Positions 1 through 5,860 of a stretch of DNA of 6,182 bases are shown here, piece by piece. Both the position numbers and the translations under genes were made by a program. The stretch covers positions 1 to 6,182 of the forward strand of contig CANHPK010000104.1 of the NCBI GenBank assembly GCA_947462525.1, in the 5' to 3' direction. This DNA comes from Roseiflexaceae bacterium. Its GTDB lineage: Bacteria > Chloroflexota > Chloroflexia > Chloroflexales > Roseiflexaceae. Positions within the stretch are counted from its first letter, which is position 1, and each line of letters begins with the position of its first letter. Below the pieces are notes generated by a model. The model saw only the letters and a list, made by a program, of their open reading frames with translations, made no database searches and was not told the origin of the DNA.

Positions 1-114
1 GACCCGGTTGTCTGGCAGGTGGCTGTGTTACTATATCGTCAGATGACCTGCGCTGATTCGTCATTTCGTGTGCGGATAGAGACAGAAATTGCTGTGACTT
101 CCAAACAAGAATGA
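1..114 (+). CDS. 3' end of an unidentified upstream gene (partial)
   Basis: Frame 1 is open from the window edge to a TGA at 112-114 and encodes 37 residues, while the other two forward frames hit stops within about 55 bases. The peptide has a protein-like character, with an amphipathic stretch WQVAVLLYRQM followed by a strand-like FRVRIETEIAV. Its stop codon overlaps an ATG at 111 (ATGA), the classic layout of translationally coupled genes. I therefore read it as the C-terminus of the gene preceding the YbjN-like gene in the same operon. No family can be recognised from so little sequence. It could also be a chance open frame, since 37 codons is not statistically compelling. Confidence 0.42.
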   Translation, partial: DPVVWQVAVLLYRQMTCADSSFRVRIETEIAVTSKQE

Positions 115-146
115 CTCAGGTTGGGGCGCATGTGGAAAGGGGAAAC

Positions 147-1004
147 ATGCCACGTTTTCGATTTCAATGGGCAAATATCCCAGAGATACTCAGAACAGAA
201 CTCGCGCGCCACCTTGCATTGCCGTCTGCAGATCCTGCATCCTTTCAAACAGTCTATGGGATGCGCCCCAAAACCGATTTTATCCAGCGTGCCTGGACCG
301 TGTTGCTCGATACATGGCTGTTCCATGACGAACACGCTGCGCTCCGCATTGCCACTGCGTTACGTGCACGGAACATCGGGGACACATCCATTGACCACGA
401 CCTGCAGTATCTGCAGTCATGCCGCAATTCTGCGGGACTTCGCCAGGTTGTGTTGGCCGAGTTCATTACGCTCGGCGAGATAAGTGGTGACCAGATTCGT
501 ACCCCGCCGCATCATCCGGTCATTACTCCATCGACTCCGGCACAGCAAGGCAACGCACAAGAACAAGCGAACCCTCTGGTGCATCTCTTAGCCATGGTCA
601 CGGCAGTCCTCAAGAGTAATGCCTCGACCAAAGATGTGCGCATGACACAAGAAGGTGACTTGCAGATTCCCTTCGGGAGCAGCAAGGTTTTTCTCACCAT
701 GAAGGCCGAACCATTGGGGATTCGCGTGTTTGCTGTTGTGTTGCAGCAGATCCAACCGACCCCTGCACTCTACGAAACACTCAACCACATCAACATTAAT
801 TTGCCGTGCGGGCGTATTTTTGCATTGAATGACTTTGTGGTGATGGAAAGTTCCATCCCCATCGAAGCTTTCTCGCCCGAACATCTCGTGGGCACCATCG
901 AGACCGTTGGATTCATTGCCGATACCCTCGATGATCGCCTTATGGCAACATTTGGTGGCACGTTGCAAACAGCACAAGCACCCGAGGACACCATAGATGT
1001 CTAA
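147..1004 (+). CDS. YbjN / TY-Chap-like domain protein
   Basis: This 285-residue protein has no signal peptide or membrane segment, so it is probably cytosolic. Residues about 1-115 form a helix-rich domain I do not recognise. Residues about 118-142 are a Pro/Gln-rich linker. Residues about 143-271 match the pattern of YbjN-like, type III-secretion-chaperone-like (TY-Chap) domains: a leading helix, a strand pair around QIPFGSSKVFLTM, the segment IRVFAVVLQQI, then LNHININLPCGRIFALNDFVV, and a final helix containing DDRLMATFGG. Family members are thought to bind peptides or act as chaperones, and no enzyme activity is expected. The start at 147 is preferred because GGAAAGGGGAAAC lies just upstream. 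An in-frame ATG at 111 overlaps the preceding stop (ATGA) and would add 12 residues. The 3' end overlaps the following protease gene by 8 bases, which implies co-translation. The domain assignment comes from remembered sequence pattern only. Confidence 0.8.
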   Translation: MPRFRFQWANIPEILRTELARHLALPSADPASFQTVYGMRPKTDFIQRAWTVLLDTWLFHDEHAALRIATALRARNIGDTSIDHDLQYLQSCRNSAGLRQVVLAEFITLGEISGDQIRTPPHHPVITPSTPAQQGNAQEQANPLVHLLAMVTAVLKSNASTKDVRMTQEGDLQIPFGSSKVFLTMKAEPLGIRVFAVVLQQIQPTPALYETLNHININLPCGRIFALNDFVVMESSIPIEAFSPEHLVGTIETVGFIADTLDDRLMATFGGTLQTAQAPEDTIDV

Positions 1005-1893
1005 TGCACTGCTTGCTTTTTCCGACCAACTCGTTGCCACCATCGAGCGTACCCGACTCGCCACAGTGACGGTATCGGGCATGACGACGAATCTCATGGG
1101 TGGCGGGATGGGATCTGGGTGGCTCTACGACGATGCAGGCCACATTGTCACCAATGCACATGTCGTCGAAGGCATTACACGGCTCCTCCAAGTCCAGTTT
1201 TCGGGACAAAAAAGCCAAGAGGCGACAATCGTAGGCGTCGATCGTGCATGTGACCTTGCGGTGTTGCGATGCACCAACATCGACCAAAGCCGCCGTCCAT
1301 TGACCGTCCGGAACATCCCTGCACGGCTCGGAGAGATCTGCATCACCCTCGGTTCGCCATTGCGCTACCGCGAATCAGTGTCCATGGGGATTGTCAGTGG
1401 GCTCGCCCGCCAATTGCCGAACGGCGATGGGTTCATTGAAGAAATCCTGCAGACAGATGCTGCAATCAACCCGGGGAACTCTGGCGGTCCGCTGGTGGAT
1501 GCGCTTGGAACGGTCCTCGGTGTGAACGTCGCGCGTCGTTCCGACGCAGACAACATAGGGTTCGCCATTGCCGCCGAACTCGTCAATGACATTGTTCCTG
1601 AGCTCATCGCGCACGGATCAATATTGCGTGGAACGATGGGGATTTCTATTGCCGAATCGTGGGCTCCGGACGGCACAGAACGCCAAGTCATTACGGTCCA
1701 AAAAATCAATACTGCACAATCGCTGTTTCAAATCCACGACACTATTCTTGCGTTGGATGACCAGCCAGTCACACGACGGTATGATGTCCGCAAGTACTTA
1801 TCGCGTGCGCGGATAGGGACAACCGTCACGGTCAATATACAGCGGGGCCAAGCGCAACTATCGATACCAGCAGTCGTGATGGTACGTTCGTAA
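997..1893 (+). CDS. HtrA/DegP-like trypsin-fold serine protease with C-terminal PDZ
   Basis: A 298-residue S1C-type serine endopeptidase expected to cleave unfolded or damaged proteins. The whole catalytic triad is visible: H55 in IVTNAHVVEG, D86 in DRACDLAVLR and S162 in NPGNSGGPLVD. The oxyanion-hole context and the conserved LGSPL (118-122) are also present. Residues about 205-298 form a PDZ-like domain, with MGISIAESW at its start and ILALDDQPV in the characteristic later position, likely for binding substrate tails. The N-terminus (MSNALLAFSDQLVATIER) has no hydrophobic export segment, unlike periplasmic DegP/DegQ, so a cytosolic location is inferred. The ATG overlaps the previous gene by 8 bases and has GAGG at 984-987 as ribosome-binding site, so expression is probably coupled to the YbjN-like protein. 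It is shorter than DegP and has one PDZ rather than two. Confidence 0.92.
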   Translation: MSNALLAFSDQLVATIERTRLATVTVSGMTTNLMGGGMGSGWLYDDAGHIVTNAHVVEGITRLLQVQFSGQKSQEATIVGVDRACDLAVLRCTNIDQSRRPLTVRNIPARLGEICITLGSPLRYRESVSMGIVSGLARQLPNGDGFIEEILQTDAAINPGNSGGPLVDALGTVLGVNVARRSDADNIGFAIAAELVNDIVPELIAHGSILRGTMGISIAESWAPDGTERQVITVQKINTAQSLFQIHDTILALDDQPVTRRYDVRKYLSRARIGTTVTVNIQRGQAQLSIPAVVMVRS

Positions 1894-1987
1894 ATTGTCT
1901 CAATGTGTTCATCGTTCGGGACTTGGATAAGCAGAGACCCCAGCTCCAGTTCCGCGCAATCACTCAGTGAAAATAATTTTAATGTTT

Positions 1988-2017
1988 TTGATTTTGGGGT
2001 TTTGTCAGTAGGATAAA
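1988..2017 (+). promoter_or_regulatory. Candidate sigma-70-type promoter (distal) for the repeat-protein gene
   Basis: TTGATT at 1988-1993 and GATAAA at 2012-2017 are separated by 18 bases, each matching four of six consensus positions, in the most AT-rich part of the intergenic region. If used, it would give an untranslated leader of roughly 180 bases. This is a consensus match only and is easily produced by chance in AT-rich DNA. Confidence 0.22.
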
Positions 2018-2049
2018 AGGAAAACTTTTGGTCCACGTAGTACCGGGAT

Positions 2050-2083
2050 GCACATTCTGCACCCCTGTGCGAAACCGTTTTTT
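2050..2083 (+). terminator. Weak terminator-like hairpin with T6 tract
   Basis: GCACA at 2050-2054 can pair with TGTGC at 2066-2070; an alternative pairing is GCAC 2059-2062 with GTGC 2067-2070 around a CCCT loop. Seven bases later comes TTTTTT (2078-2083). The stem is only 4-5 bp and the T-tract is not adjacent, so this is a poor intrinsic terminator. It might end transcription from the protease operon, or act as a leader element if the distal promoter upstream is real. Confidence 0.2.
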
Positions 2084-2132
2084 CTCATAACAGATGTACC
2101 ACACGTCTCATAATCATTACACTCATGTCCTC

Positions 2133-2153
2133 TATACTGTAAGTAGACATAAT
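2133..2153 (+). promoter_or_regulatory. Candidate -10 elements proximal to the repeat-protein gene
   Basis: Two hexamers resemble a -10 box: TATACT at 2133-2138 and CATAAT at 2148-2153, about 50-70 bases before the start codon. Neither has a good -35 hexamer at 16-18 bases, so the call rests on position and base composition. Confidence 0.25.
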
Positions 2154-2191
2154 ATTCAAATCCAAAACTCGTAGCGCAGTTTTCTATTTGT

Positions 2192-2199
2192 GAGAGGAG
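2192..2199 (+). promoter_or_regulatory. Ribosome-binding site supporting a GTG start
   Basis: GAGAGGAG ends 6 bases before GTG at 2206. This strong Shine-Dalgarno match, together with the signal peptide that follows immediately, fixes the start of the repeat protein at the GTG rather than at any later ATG. Confidence 0.75.
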
Positions 2200-2205
2200 A
2201 CCATC

Positions 2206-4380
2206 GTGTCTCGAACATCACAGCTACGTTTCCTTCTTCTCGTGTTGAGCATCCCTTTTTTTCTAGGCGCACATACTGCCGGAGCTTCGAGTGTGGACTG
2301 TAGCCTCCGCGCCCCAGGAGCAAATCTATCTGGATGCGACCTCACTGGAATGAACTTAGCAGGAATTGATTTAACGGGTGCAGATCTCCGGAATGCAAAC
2401 CTCGCGAATGCGGATGTCAGCGGGACAATTTTGGCAAATACGCAACTCGGCGGGTTGCACTCGGGTGCGGTTGTCGGTGTCCCGAGTAGTCTGCCTGTGC
2501 ATTGGTTTGTACTCAGTGGGTACCTGCTTGGTCCGTACGCGAACGCGTCAGGCGCGATCTTGAGGAACGCCACGATGACTGGTAAAACACTCATCAGCAT
2601 AGACTTGAGCAACGCACAGCTCACGAATTTGACCTTGACTGGGGTTGATTTACACGGTGCTACATTGACCGGTGCGGTAGTAGACGGCGCAACCTTCACG
2701 ACGGTTTCATTGGCGCATGCAAATCTCGAACAGAGTTCTTTCACGGGCGCAACATACACGGATGTTACGGCTACCGACATCCATGGGATTGGTGTGAATT
2801 ACGCAGGTGCAACATTCACAACGAGCGATTTCTCCCGATCGCATTTCGCAGGTGCAAACGTATACGGTGCAACACTTACCACCGTGTCATTTGTCGATGC
2901 GCAATTGCAGGACGCAAATTTTGGGAGTACCGTGTTGACTACAGTGACCTGGGGCAACACGATCTGTCCAGATCACACAAACAGTGACACGCATGCTTCA
3001 ACGTGTGTCGGTTCTCTGGCAATGCTGACGGCAACACCAACGACATCTCGCACCCCCTCTCCTTCTGCGACAAATACCAACACCCCGACGACGTATGCAA
3101 GCCTGACTCCCACTCCGACACACACGGTACCGTTGGCGTCGACCTTGACAGATACACGAACTGCCACATCTGTCGTTGTAGATACCGCAACTGCACTGGT
3201 TGCGCAGACACAAACACCCACAATTCCTGCAACGATTGCCGATACAAACACGAAAACGCCGGTCCTGCCGACGGTATCTACCCAAACGTATACGGTTGTG
3301 GCAACGGATTCGCCGAGTCGGACTCCGGTGCCGCCGGCCTCGCAGACCTCTACTGTTACTGCTAGCACGACGAGTACAAAGACCTACACTGCAATCCCGA
3401 GCCGCACTGCGACGGTCAGGCAGAGCGAAACAGCAACACCGACAGCGACTAGTACTGCAGAACTGCCCTCGCTCACCGCCACATTCATAGCAAATTCTCC
3501 AACGGTAACACCCACCCGAAACCCCTTGGCCCTCATGGATGTAGCAAGTGGAGCATCGTTCACACTGGGGTTACGTGGGAACGGACAATTAGTAACGTGG
3601 GGTGTAAACACGCAAAATCAAACCACCATTCCACCTGCACTTTCGCGGCTTTCTTTTGTTGAGATCGCTGCGGGTTCGACCTATGCAATGGGGTTGACCT
3701 CTACCGGCAAGGTCTTTGCTTGGGGTTCACCGATGTTCGGGCAGACTGCGTTACCGCCAGCCGCCAAAACCGGTGTGCAAGCAATCGCAGCTGGGGTCGG
3801 ACATGGCCTCGCATTGCGCAAAAACGGAGTCGTCATCGCGTGGGGCCGTAATGACAGTGGTCAGGCGAATGTGCGCAGCGGACTGTTGAATGTCAAAGCG
3901 ATAGCAGCAGGTGGGGGCTATTCGTTAGCATTACTCGGCGACGGTACCGTCAAACAATGGGGCAAGGCGATGCGCCTCTACCCAGTGCCTGCTGCTGCCT
4001 ATGAAATTATTGCGATTAGTGCAGGGGTGGATCATGCACTAGCGCTCAGAAGCGATGGTAAAGTCATTGCATGGGGTGCAAACCAGTATGGCCAAACGAA
4101 TGTTCCGTGGGATCTTCCGCCGGTTGTTGCTGTATCGGCTGGTTTGCAGTATTCACTGGTGGTGACCAATGCGGCAAAAGTCGTTGGGTGGGGTACGAAT
4201 TCGTACGGACAACGAACGATACCTGCAGGAATTCGTGATATACGTGGCATTGCTGCAGGGTATGCAAACTCGGTAATTGGACTTAATTCGGGTACTGTTG
4301 TGACATTAGGTGCGAAAGCGTTTGGTGCCTTGATGACTCGTACCCCGGTACGTGCATCGTCTGCGTCCGAACTCAGATGA
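2206..4380 (+). CDS. Secreted pentapeptide-repeat / Thr-rich linker / RCC1-repeat protein
   Basis: This 724-residue protein starts at GTG after a strong ribosome-binding site. Residues 1-27 are a signal peptide: R3 and R8, hydrophobic FLLLVLSIPFFLGA, and likely cleavage after AGA27. Residues about 30-250 are pentapeptide repeats, predicted to fold as a right-handed quadrilateral beta-helix, interrupted at about 82-111 by a non-repeat insert (SLPVHWFVLSGYLLGP). Cys32/Cys44 and Cys254/Cys267 flank this region and could form disulfides. Residues about 272-443 are a linker, roughly one-third Thr and rich in Pro, Ser and Ala, without Gly or Cys, probably extended and perhaps O-glycosylated. Residues 445-724 hold seven RCC1-type repeats with the IAAG..H.LAL..DG.V.AWG..  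pattern, enough for one seven-bladed propeller. No sortase motif, membrane anchor or enzymatic motif is visible. A binding or surface-display role is inferred. The gene is flanked by non-coding DNA and appears monocistronic. Confidence 0.9.
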   Translation: MSRTSQLRFLLLVLSIPFFLGAHTAGASSVDCSLRAPGANLSGCDLTGMNLAGIDLTGADLRNANLANADVSGTILANTQLGGLHSGAVVGVPSSLPVHWFVLSGYLLGPYANASGAILRNATMTGKTLISIDLSNAQLTNLTLTGVDLHGATLTGAVVDGATFTTVSLAHANLEQSSFTGATYTDVTATDIHGIGVNYAGATFTTSDFSRSHFAGANVYGATLTTVSFVDAQLQDANFGSTVLTTVTWGNTICPDHTNSDTHASTCVGSLAMLTATPTTSRTPSPSATNTNTPTTYASLTPTPTHTVPLASTLTDTRTATSVVVDTATALVAQTQTPTIPATIADTNTKTPVLPTVSTQTYTVVATDSPSRTPVPPASQTSTVTASTTSTKTYTAIPSRTATVRQSETATPTATSTAELPSLTATFIANSPTVTPTRNPLALMDVASGASFTLGLRGNGQLVTWGVNTQNQTTIPPALSRLSFVEIAAGSTYAMGLTSTGKVFAWGSPMFGQTALPPAAKTGVQAIAAGVGHGLALRKNGVVIAWGRNDSGQANVRSGLLNVKAIAAGGGYSLALLGDGTVKQWGKAMRLYPVPAAAYEIIAISAGVDHALALRSDGKVIAWGANQYGQTNVPWDLPPVVAVSAGLQYSLVVTNAAKVVGWGTNSYGQRTIPAGIRDIRGIAAGYANSVIGLNSGTVVTLGAKAFGALMTRTPVRASSASELR
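2566..2961 (+). repeat. Pentapeptide-repeat coils with exact 20-residue (60-base) period
   Basis: Within the repeat protein, residues 121-252 can be laid out as consecutive 20-residue units starting NATMT (121), NLTLT (141), GATFT (161), GATYT (181), GATFT (201), GATLT (221) and STVLT (241, partial). There are no insertions or deletions between units. Twenty residues is one full turn of the four-sided pentapeptide beta-helix, so the same face recurs in each coil. At DNA level the motif GGTGCAAC or GGCGCAAC returns about every 60 bases, consistent with past duplication. Confidence 0.75.
3019..3534 (+). other. Thr/Pro/Ser-rich linker segment of the secreted protein
   Basis: Residues about 272-443 contain 54 Thr among 172 residues, often in T-x-T or P-T alternation, with scattered Pro and Ser, few charges, no Gly, Cys or Trp. 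This composition suits an extended, possibly glycosylated stalk between the beta-helix and the propeller. The DNA is not a simple tandem repeat: Thr codons are mixed. The lack of stops in other frames here generates several long spurious open frames. Confidence 0.75.
3538..4377 (+). repeat. Seven RCC1-type beta-propeller repeats
   Basis: The repeats begin at residues 445, 487, 527, 566, 604, 643 and 682 and are 38-43 residues long. The consensus is (I/V)(A/S)AG..H.LAL...G.V.AWG.N.YGQT.VP. Blades 2, 3, 5 and 6 are closest to it. Blade 4 lacks the GQ turn (WGKAMRLYP), and blade 7 has TLG in place of AWG and then runs into a short Ser/Arg tail. Seven is the number of blades in the RCC1 fold, so the domain could close without a partner. 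Confidence 0.8.
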
Positions 4381-4410
4381 CGAAAAACGGAGAGCTGAGT
4401 GTGTGTGATG

Positions 4411-4442
4411 AAAAAATCAATTGATTCAAATCGAATCATTTT
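4411..4442. terminator. Likely bidirectional terminator between convergent genes
   Basis: TGATTC (4422-4427), loop AAATC and GAATCA (4433-4438) form a 6-bp stem. It is followed on the plus strand by TTTT (4439-4442), and on the minus strand by a T6 tract (complement of AAAAAA 4411-4416) shortly after the stem. An overlapping 12-base palindrome AATCAATTGATT lies at 4415-4426. The position, directly between the stop of the repeat protein and the stop of the P450 gene, fits shared termination. The stem is short and AT-rich, so efficiency is doubtful. Confidence 0.42.
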
Positions 4443-5804
4443 CTAGCTGGATTTTGCATGTGGGCGCACACGCAACGATATACCGTATTTTGGCCGTTGT
4501 GTAATTGAAGGCTGTGCGACGACTCGTTGAAGCCGTTTTGCTTGCCACGTGCCTGCTTGTATTGCACGTGCCAGGATCAACGTCAGTTCCATCATTGCGA
4601 ACTGTTGCCCGATGCACAGCCGTGGTCCCCCTCCAAAAGGAAAGTACGCGTATTTGGGGAGTTGTGCAATGAAGTCCGGGGTCCAGCGGGAGGGTATAAA
4701 CGTATCAGGGTCAGCATAAAAGCGCGGATCGCGGTGCATTGCAGCAGGGCTGAGACTGATGTTGTGTTCGGCCGGTATGGTGTATGTGTTTGCGCCTACG
4801 GTTACCGTCAATGCTTCGAGTGATTCCCGTTGGATGACCCACGCAGGCGGATACAAGCGCATCGATTCACGGATGACTTGCTCGAGGACTGGGAGGGCCC
4901 CCATGTCTTCAATTGTTGGTGCGCGTTGGCCGATGACCGATGCCACCTCCGTCGCGAGCGTCTGTTGTATCTCTGGATGCGTCGCCAGCAGCCACAGCGT
5001 CCAACTCAATGTCAATGCCGTTGTTTCGTGTCCCGCAAGGAACATGGTCTTGCACTCATCTCTGAGCTGTGTATCCGACATGGGCGTTTCGTCGATGTCA
5101 CGTGCAGCCAAAAACATCCCGAGCAAATCGGTGTCGTCCTGAGGGTTCCGTTTGCGTTCCATGATCATCGCATCGATAACCGTGTCGAACGTCTGCACTG
5201 CGTTTTGGTATGCTGCTTCTTCGGCTGGATCGAGCGAACGTTGCAAAATCATCCCCAGCACTTGCAATAGCGAATCGCCTGCAAAATGCGCCATGATGGT
5301 CTCAAGCGCTCGTCCGATTCGTTCCTTGGCATCGGTGTGTACCGTCCCAAACAGCGTTTCGGCCACGATGTCGAGCGTCAAACGCATCATCACTGGGTGG
5401 ATATCAACCCACGAGCCAGGGGAGATGGCGGCAAATGTTGTGTCCGCATGACGTGACATCACGGCTGCGTATTCAGCAATGCGGGTGCGATGAAACGCAG
5501 GTTGAGCCATCCGTCGCTGGCGTAACCAAAATTCTCCATCGCTCGCCAACAAGCCATTTCCAAATACCGGCTTTGCGTGTTGTTTGAGAAATCCATCTTT
5601 TTGGATTTTTTTTTGCTGTGTTACCAAAATCTCTTCGACGAGGTCTGGATGCGAAATGTACGTGAATTCGCCACCATAGACGTCGACGGTTACGAGGTCC
5701 GGATACGTTCGTTGGAGCGCAGTGAAAAATCCAAGTGGGCGAATGCCGACGTCAATAAGATGGCCGAACCGTGGCAAACCATGTGTGCGTGGAGTTGTTT
5801 TCAT
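4443..5804 (-). CDS. Cytochrome P450 monooxygenase
   Basis: A complete 453-residue P450 that should insert one oxygen atom from O2 into an organic substrate, using electrons from a separate redox partner. Hallmarks in order: C-helix W93xxxR97, I-helix AGHETT (257-262), K-helix ExxR (E313, R316), the FIPSRW region (369-374), and the haem loop FGGGPRLCIG with ligand Cys397. Length and Cys position resemble bacterial soluble P450s of the fatty-acid hydroxylase-like (CYP102 haem domain/CYP110) type. No reductase is fused and there is no N-terminal membrane anchor. The ATG at 5804 is chosen because GGAAAAG precedes it and the proline-rich P450 N-terminus (MKTTPRTHGLPRFGHL) begins here; an upstream in-frame start at 5990 would overlap the Rieske gene. 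It follows the Rieske gene by 56 bases on the same strand. The substrate is unknown. Confidence 0.94.
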   Translation of the reverse strand: MKTTPRTHGLPRFGHLIDVGIRPLGFFTALQRTYPDLVTVDVYGGEFTYISHPDLVEEILVTQQKKIQKDGFLKQHAKPVFGNGLLASDGEFWLRQRRMAQPAFHRTRIAEYAAVMSRHADTTFAAISPGSWVDIHPVMMRLTLDIVAETLFGTVHTDAKERIGRALETIMAHFAGDSLLQVLGMILQRSLDPAEEAAYQNAVQTFDTVIDAMIMERKRNPQDDTDLLGMFLAARDIDETPMSDTQLRDECKTMFLAGHETTALTLSWTLWLLATHPEIQQTLATEVASVIGQRAPTIEDMGALPVLEQVIRESMRLYPPAWVIQRESLEALTVTVGANTYTIPAEHNISLSPAAMHRDPRFYADPDTFIPSRWTPDFIAQLPKYAYFPFGGGPRLCIGQQFAMMELTLILARAIQAGTWQAKRLQRVVAQPSITQRPKYGISLRVRPHAKSS

Positions 5805-5820
5805 GTCTTTTCCGGTAACG

Positions 5821-5851
5821 TGACCCGGCGCATGGAGAATGCGCCGAGTCA
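5821..5851 (-). promoter_or_regulatory. 13-bp intergenic hairpin upstream of the P450 start
   Basis: TGACCCGGCGCAT (5821-5833) and ATGCGCCGAGTCA (5839-5851) are inverted repeats around a 5-base loop. At DNA level one position (5825/5847) mismatches. In minus-strand RNA that position becomes a G-U pair, so the stem is continuous over 13 bp; in plus-strand RNA it would be C-A. It ends 16 bases before the P450 ATG, just ahead of the ribosome-binding site. There is no T-tract after it on the minus strand, so it is more likely an mRNA processing, stability or translation-control element than an intrinsic terminator. Confidence 0.6.
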
Positions 5852-5860
5852 TTTTTGTGT

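Larger units (their letters stand above)
1894..2205. other. 312-base non-coding, AT-rich intergenic region
   Basis: This stretch separates the protease operon from the secreted repeat protein and contains no convincing gene on either strand. A minus-strand open frame across 1728-2036 starts with GTG, has no ribosome-binding site and runs antisense through the end of the protease gene, so it is not called. Visible elements are an AT-rich block at about 1970-2030, a short CACTCAGTG palindrome at 1961-1969, a small hairpin followed by T6 near 2050-2083, several TATAAT-like hexamers between 2109 and 2153, and the strong ribosome-binding site of the next gene. No RNA gene is recognisable. Confidence 0.7.

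Noticed and set aside
588..1097. Minus-strand open frame of 169 codons across the junction of the YbjN-like and protease genes
   Set aside because: It is fully antisense to two well-supported genes with recognisable domains, and its own translation has an erratic Cys/His/Met-rich composition.
1728..2036. Minus-strand open frame of 102 codons at the end of the protease gene
   Set aside because: It starts with GTG without a ribosome-binding site, overlaps the protease C-terminal coding region antisense by about 165 bases, and shows no recognisable domain.
2184..2780. Minus-strand open frame of 198 codons opposite the pentapeptide repeats
   Set aside because: The repeated codon pattern of the pentapeptide region leaves the antisense frame free of stops; the peptide (many AP, VK, SF repeats) is only a mirror of it.
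2973..3490. Several open frames on both strands across the Thr-rich linker
   Set aside because: They arise from the biased ACN/CCN composition of the linker; the translations are low-complexity Val/Gly-, Arg- or Cys-rich strings with no start signals.
3019..3534. Microsatellite or CRISPR-like tandem repeat in the Thr-rich region
   Set aside because: The repetition is at amino-acid level only; codons vary and there are no constant-length direct repeats with unique spacers.
4527..5451. Plus-strand open frames within the P450 gene (for example 4830-5270)
   Set aside because: They are antisense to a P450 with every family motif intact and have no protein family character.
5821..5856. Hairpin followed by TTTTT on the plus strand as a rho-independent terminator of a plus-strand gene
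   Set aside because: No plus-strand gene ends here; the surrounding genes are on the minus strand, where the hairpin has no following T-tract, so it is listed as an RNA element instead.
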